From Rutidosis leptorrhynchoides (lineage: Eukaryota; Streptophyta; Magnoliopsida; Asterales; Asteraceae), in the NCBI RefSeq assembly GCF_046630445.1, contig NC_092339.1:313595501-313659500 (forward strand): DNA of 64,000 nt, given 5' to 3'. The position numbers and the translations under genes are program-made. This document shows, piece by piece, positions 59,331-64,000 of this stretch; position 1 is the stretch's first letter; each line of letters opens with the position of its first letter. Under the pieces are notes generated by a model, which was not told where the DNA came from, did no database searches, and was given only the letters and a program-made list of their open reading frames with translations.

Positions 59331-59952
59331 TTATTTATTACAGAGTATTATTATTATTATTTATATTTTTTTTTTATATATTAAAATCGAACGAATGCAT
59401 GGCCTTTTATAGGCATTTTGATTTCTGACAGCTCCGCGAGTCGTGGAGTTTTATGCCTGCAAACTCCGCGAGTCGTGGAGTTTGAAAATCCAGCGCAGGA
59501 TCCTTTGTCTCATAGCTTGTCGACATGATTATATATATATATTTATAATATATAAATAATTTATATAATTATTTATATATTATATTTTATTCTTGTGCAT
59601 AGTTGACTCATAATTTTTAGTCCGTTGCGTCGGGCGTTGATAGTTGACTCATGTCCCGGTTCCGGATTTTCGAACGCCTTTTCGTATAATTTAATATCTT
59701 GTACTTTGCGTTCCGCAACTTGTACTTTTTTCATTTTTAGATGTTTCTCATCAATAAATTGAACCTTTTGAATTGTATCTTGTACATTTGAGCTTTTTGG
59801 ACGTTTGTGTCTTCAAATCTTCGTTTTTGCCTTTTGTCTTCGCACTTATTTATTTAAACAATTACAATGAAAATATAATACAATTACATATGAAAACCTA
59901 TTATTTAGGAGGGATTTTACTATGAAATATATGTTCCTTTTTAGCCTTATCA
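58030..59952 (-). repeat. 3' LTR of the right Athila-like copy
   Basis: On the element's strand begins TGATAAGGC (59952) and ends GACATCA (58030). About 1.9 kb, matching 10825-12847. Contains a long TA tract (about 59245-59326) and two copies of CTCCGCGAGTCGTGGAG (59432-59448 and 59464-59480). Confidence 0.82.
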
Positions 59953-61029
59953 AATATCCCCACACTTGAGCGTTGCTTGTCCTCAAGCAATACAGAACTT
60001 GAAATAAAAACATACATGAATCACTTTTTTATTCATCACACTTTGTACATTAGTGATTTTGATATGGTGGTATAAACAATGATAGTAACGATAGAACCAT
60101 GGTTAAAGGTGGGTGTGTCATCCACAGTTGCCTCGGGTTTAGATCAACGACACTTGCAATCAAATAGCCTATTTACTTTCGGTTTCCAAAGCAAAGTGCA
60201 CATTTGAAAGGCGGTTTACAGTCCCACATGACTATGAAAATGTAGATCCTTAAGGAAATTGGATCTTTATGAAAATATTTGATCTTTTGAAAATTCAATC
60301 TAGCTTTTACCCTAGATAAGTTTTCAGGAATAACCCTTCACCGGTGTTGCAAAATATTTTTGTGGGTTTCAGATTTGAAAATTTTAGCTCAAAACTTATG
60401 GTTTTGTGTCACCCACTTGCTAACCTTGTATTAGGAAAGCAACACGTCCAGTATACTTGCTCCGTATATTACCTTTCGGTAAACTACCGTCCGGTTGTAA
60501 AGGAAAGCGTTGAACAAGCAACTGTTAAGGCAATGTCCCCTGACATGCTTTTAATTATGGTCTATAACGTGTCGGACGCAATTACTATCCTTGGTAGGAG
60601 CAATAGTAAAGCTCACCCTTATAATTTTTCGGTCTGGCACAAGGTCCTGTCTTCGACCATGCTATGCAACCACCGTTCTTACGGTTGACACCCGATTTGG
60701 TTCAGGTGACCTAATGAATTCCAGGTGAATTCCTAGGATTTTACGTTCAATGGTAATGAACGCATTGAAAATAGGTTTTCAGAAAACAAATCGGTTTTAA
60801 TTTTGATCAAAATATTTTCTCGTTCAAGCTCGAGTTTATATATCATTGAATTCCATGAGTTTGTAATTCTCAATCTTTAAAGTCAATCTCAAGGATTGAG
60901 TAATATCAGGCTTAAAAGCTGATTTTTAATCTTTAAGGAGATTATCCTCTCTGGGGATCTGATTCATTAGTCTTATCAAGCTAATTTGCACGGCGCCCTC
61001 CCCATTTTACGAGACAGACCCCCTCATGG
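59953..61029 (-). other. 3' noncoding region with polypurine tract, right copy
   Basis: Reverse of TCAAGTGTGGGGATATT (59953-59970) is the polypurine tract. The rest is nearly the same as 9865-10807. The antisense open stretch at 60344-60688 mirrors the one in the left copy. Confidence 0.7.
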
Positions 61030-61236
61030 TTAGGATAAGTCTGACCACTTGGCGACCCTGTTTGATGCTGAGGTCCGTGGATTTCCTGCTGATTTTAGTG
61101 ATGACTTTTCTAGATTTTTCGTCAACCTACAACTGGTCTGGACGACAACTTCTTGACCTAAATCTAAAAGCGCGTGTCTTTTTCGGAAGACTTTACTTCC
61201 TTTTAATGATGGAATTGATTCATTGTGTAGATCCAT
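61030..61236 (-). CDS. Conserved 68-aa ORF, right copy
   Basis: ATG at 61236, TAA at 61030-61032. Same length and nearly the same protein as 9658-9864 (Asp5 to Asn and one Leu to Ser). The frame is open a further 20 codons upstream, but only the MDLHNES start is shared by both copies. Unknown function; hydrophilic and basic. Confidence 0.45.
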   Translation of the reverse strand: MDLHNESIPSLKGSKVFRKRHALLDLGQEVVVQTSCRLTKNLEKSSLKSAGNPRTSASNRVAKWSDLS

Positions 61237-61907
61237 CTTTTCTTTTCTTTCATTGGGTAAAATAGTTAATTTAGTCCAAAACAAAAGCACCTGCAATAAA
61301 CTTTACAGAAACATGTGATAGATAGTTTTTAATTGAATAACTTGGCACATTCTCCCCACACTTAGTTTCTTTCTTTGCCTTTTTATTCTCCTTTATTCCA
61401 TTTTAAATGAATTCAATCATTTTAGGGTGTTTCTCAATTTATGTCCTTTCCGAGGTAACGATAATTTCGGTATTAACACCTAGTTTTCACCGTTCATAAA
61501 TATATATAAACATGATTTTAAATTCATTTAGTTGAAATTTTTTCAAATTTTCATAAAATTTGGCAAATAAACCAAGTATAAACCCGAGAGAATTTATAAC
61601 CCTTCCCCACACTTGAGATCATGCAATGCCCTCATTTGCATGAAATCAGACTCTAATTATAAATTCATGAGGGTGATTAGTGTAGAAAAGTGATTGAAAA
61701 TACCCAGTTTGTAATTACAAAGCTTGTCGAATGATAGATGGCGCGCCTTATCGTTCATTCCTTCTTGTTTTATCACACATGCTTTTTTTTTCTTTCAAAA
61801 ACGGCTGCTTTTCTGAACTGTTTACTAATATTTGAAAAAGCGTCTTTTACCCTAATCATGCATTTTTATTAACGAGTTATGCACTAACCCGAACCCCTAA
61901 TTTAACA
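61237..61907 (-). other. Noncoding region between the Gag-like ORF and the 68-aa ORF
   Basis: AT-rich, similar to 8930-9640. Contains the reverse of AAGTGTGGGGA at about 61355-61366 and 61603-61615. No other feature. Confidence 0.65.
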
Positions 61908-63008
61908 TTAAGTGGGGTTAGACTTCCCCACACTTAGCTGACGACATGTGAAGTCAATAGAATAAGTTCCATGAATTAGAATAGTGAGCCAGTTATTTAC
62001 ATTTCGGGTGGTGTATAATATATCAATGGGTTTAAAGTTTAGACCCACCCGATCGTCACTATTTAATTCTTTTTTAAGTATAGCTTTTAGTAAATGGATA
62101 TGTCTCTTTTCTGTTTCTTGGTCAAATGGATCGATATACACCGACATACTTATTTCTATAGGGTGGACAATTCCTAATATTTCCTTCCTTTTATTCTCAG
62201 GATCAAAGTTTTCACCTCTATTACCCAATTGGGTGAAATTCGAGGTGTCATTATCTATTACAGCTCGTAGTTCATTTTTGGTGGATGACTCGTCTATTGA
62301 GAATATTGGGTTGGAAGGTTGTGGAATGGTGAAGTTCGGTTTGGCCTCGGGGGTAAAATTTTCAACGTTATCGTATTCCCATGAGTACCAATTTGTCACC
62401 CTTACTTCTTCTTTATCCATTGATGGATCGATGATTTCGTCGGTAGAGGCTAATGTGTTGATATGTTGTGAAATTGGTAAGACTGAATAAAAAGTATCAT
62501 CGGGATAGTTGGTGATTTCGGAGCTCTCGAATTCATCAAAATTCGATGATATGAGATTTTCTTGCACACGACTCCTCAGATCAACAGGTGTGTAGTCTGA
62601 TAGAGTTTCAGCTTTCCGGTTTAGAAACTCTCTCATTTGTTCATTTTGAGCATTGAGTTCTTCGAGTTTGATTTTCATATTGTCTAATAAATTTTCAGAC
62701 ACGTAATTTTCCTCGTCTACTGGTTGTTGAGTTTGGAAATATTCTTGGGAATAATCCCAATTTGAATTGTATTCTTCATAATCGTTCCATTCAGGTTCCG
62801 TGGGTGCGTAATTTTCCATAGGAATGTAATAGTAACATTCCCATGTTGAGTGATAATCTCCACAAATTTCACAACCAGTTATTGTTTCGTCGTTCGTGAT
62901 CCAAGATTGACTGATCGAATTGTCATCAACACTCATTTGAGAGTATTGATTTAATTGATTTTGGATATCAAAAAGAGTTTCCATAGCCTTGTTTTCAAAA
63001 TTTTCCAT
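61908..63008 (-). CDS. Athila-type Gag-like protein (366 aa)
   Basis: Start ATG at 63008 (MENFENKAMETLFDIQNQLN). A knuckle CEICGDYHSTWEC (CX2CX3HX4C, residues about 46-58) is the form usual in Athila Gag (CxxCGxxHxxxxC). It is followed by an Asn/Tyr-rich stretch and a coiled-coil segment (LLDNMKIKLEELNAQNEQMR, about 107-126), in the order expected after the knuckle in Athila Gag. The N-terminal capsid part is missing, and the C-terminal half is acidic and unfamiliar, with no protease. The last codons run through an AAGTGTGGGGAAG tract at about 61925. I infer a reduced Gag of a non-autonomous element; its frame is fully open. Confidence 0.6.
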   Translation of the reverse strand: MENFENKAMETLFDIQNQLNQYSQMSVDDNSISQSWITNDETITGCEICGDYHSTWECYYYIPMENYAPTEPEWNDYEEYNSNWDYSQEYFQTQQPVDEENYVSENLLDNMKIKLEELNAQNEQMREFLNRKAETLSDYTPVDLRSRVQENLISSNFDEFESSEITNYPDDTFYSVLPISQHINTLASTDEIIDPSMDKEEVRVTNWYSWEYDNVENFTPEAKPNFTIPQPSNPIFSIDESSTKNELRAVIDNDTSNFTQLGNRGENFDPENKRKEILGIVHPIEISMSVYIDPFDQETEKRHIHLLKAILKKELNSDDRVGLNFKPIDILYTTRNVNNWLTILIHGTYSIDFTCRQLSVGKSNPT

Positions 63009-63109
63009 TTTATTGCGATGGCCAAATTTTAGCTACAATGTGGTGCATTTACTAATTATCCTATTAGTTATAAAAATAGAAAAACTTATATAAGTTGTCC
63101 AATTAATAG

Positions 63110-63207
63110 ACTTTTCTGCTTTTGCCCACGTTTCGAATAGCCAAAAGATGCAGCAGGGAGCCAGAACCCTTTAAATCGGAAGCTCACAACTCAGCCACTA
63201 ACAAATC
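63110..63207 (-). repeat. Copia-leader-like sequence next to the Athila-type Gag ORF
   Basis: The reverse complement closely matches 40731-40826, the leader of the gag-only copia, including CATCTTTTGGCTATTCGAAA and CCGATTTAAAG. No copia LTR or gag adjoins it. Confidence 0.85.
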
Positions 63208-64000
63208 TGTAGTGACCCGAACTTTTCCATGTTTATATATATTAATTGAGATTGATATTTACATGATTAAATGTTTCCAACATGTTAAGCAATCAAACTT
63301 GTTAAGACTTGATTAATTGAAATATGTTTCATATAGACAATTGACCACCCAAGTTGACCGGCGATTCACGAACGTTAAAACTTGTAAAAACGACATGACA
63401 ATATATATATGGATATACATATGGTTAACATGAGATTATGATAAGTAAGTATCTCCATAAGTATATTAACAATGAGTTATATACATATAAACAAGACTAC
63501 TAACTTAAGGATTTCGAAACGAGACATATATGTAACAATTATCGTTGTAACGACATTTAAATGTATATATATATATATCATATTAAGATATATTAATATA
63601 TCATAATATCATGATAATATAATAATTTAACATCTCATTAGATATAATAAACAATGGGTTAACAACATTAATTGAGATCGTTAACTTAAAGGTTTCAAAA
63701 CAACACTTACATGTAACGACTAACGATGACTTAACGACTCAGTTAAAATGTATATACATGTAATGTATTTAGATGTATTAAAATACTTTTGGAAGACTTC
63801 AAGACATATATCAAAACACTCATACTTAACGAAAATGGTTACAGTTACTTTTCCATTCTTTTCTTTCATCAAGAATTCTAGTCGTATTCTTACCCGTATT
63901 ATACACAGCTTCAAAACGTACTTACTATGAGTATATACCAATAGGAACTAGCATGGGATTCCACTCTTGATTATGTCATGTATGACTAATCAATTTTAAC
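63208..64000 (+). repeat. Start of another Tekay-type LTR, cut by window end
   Basis: Begins TGTAGTGACCCGAAC and is recognisably related along its length to the gypsy-2 LTR (GATTAATATTTACAT against GATTGATATTTACAT; AACATGATAAGCAATC against AACATGTTAAGCAATC), but diverged. Whether a full element follows cannot be seen. Confidence 0.8.

Larger units (their letters stand above)
58030..63207 (-). mobile_element. Athila-like retrotransposon, right copy, minus strand, 5' truncated
   Basis: Inverted relative to the left copy and similar to it from the 3' LTR through the 3' noncoding region. It differs upstream: instead of the ORF-1-like gene it has a 366-codon ORF with a Gag-like knuckle directly before the 3' region. 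No pol seen. The 5' end is replaced by a 98-bp copia-like leader sequence and then the next element's LTR at 63208. Inserted into the copia RT at 58029/58030. Confidence 0.7.

Overview
This is plant nuclear DNA made almost entirely of transposable elements. I see no host gene in 64 kb. The evidence for a plant is direct: Ty3/gypsy elements with a C-terminal chromodomain, copia elements with plant-type Gag, primer sites complementary to initiator tRNA-Met, a hAT element with an 8-bp target duplication, and an intron-rich transposon-carried gene of the DUF1985/Ulp1-like type. The chromoviral Gag-Pol resembles Asteraceae Tekay elements, so a composite (daisy family) is my best guess; that is inference. 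All comparisons were made by eye, without alignment software.

Left nest (1-25380). An old Ulp1-like transposon gene on the minus strand (21650-25079) was hit by a Tekay chromovirus (gypsy-1, whose 3' part occupies 12848-21649). The gypsy-1 leader was hit by an Athila-like element (4835-12847), and that by another gypsy element (1-4834). The 5' halves of the three outer insertions lie beyond the left edge. Gypsy-1 is dead: frameshift, many stops and an 870-bp tandem duplication inside pol.

Middle (25381-42515). Gypsy-2 (25381-36737) is a complete, young chromovirus: 2930-bp LTRs with about 13 differences, TSD TCATT, an open 1476-aa Gag-Pol and a separate acidic ORF ahead of gag. It sits just upstream of the Ulp1-like gene. 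Then come a terminal-inverted-repeat element split by a 960-bp hAT element (TSD GTGCGTGG), a SINE with an 18-bp TSD, a LINE tail, and a 2349-bp copia element with Gag only (TSD CTGAC).

Right nest (42521-64000). A decayed plus-strand copia element was cut four times: by a 4.6-kb solo LTR (TSD CCTAT), a minus-strand Ale-like copia (TSD AAATC), a 2.3-kb solo LTR (TSD GGACA/GGACC) and a second, minus-strand Athila-like element. The window ends in another Tekay-type LTR.

The most unusual signals lie in noncoding DNA. One LTR carries seven stem-loops with a constant loop and stems that differ but remain paired (3763-4061). Two further hairpin arrays upstream show compensating changes (1184-1698). 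A roughly 30-bp hairpin module fills four introns of the Ulp1-like gene and is absent from its exons. A 68-codon ORF is conserved in both Athila-like copies with mostly synonymous differences. GC-rich palindrome pairs recur in unrelated LTR families.
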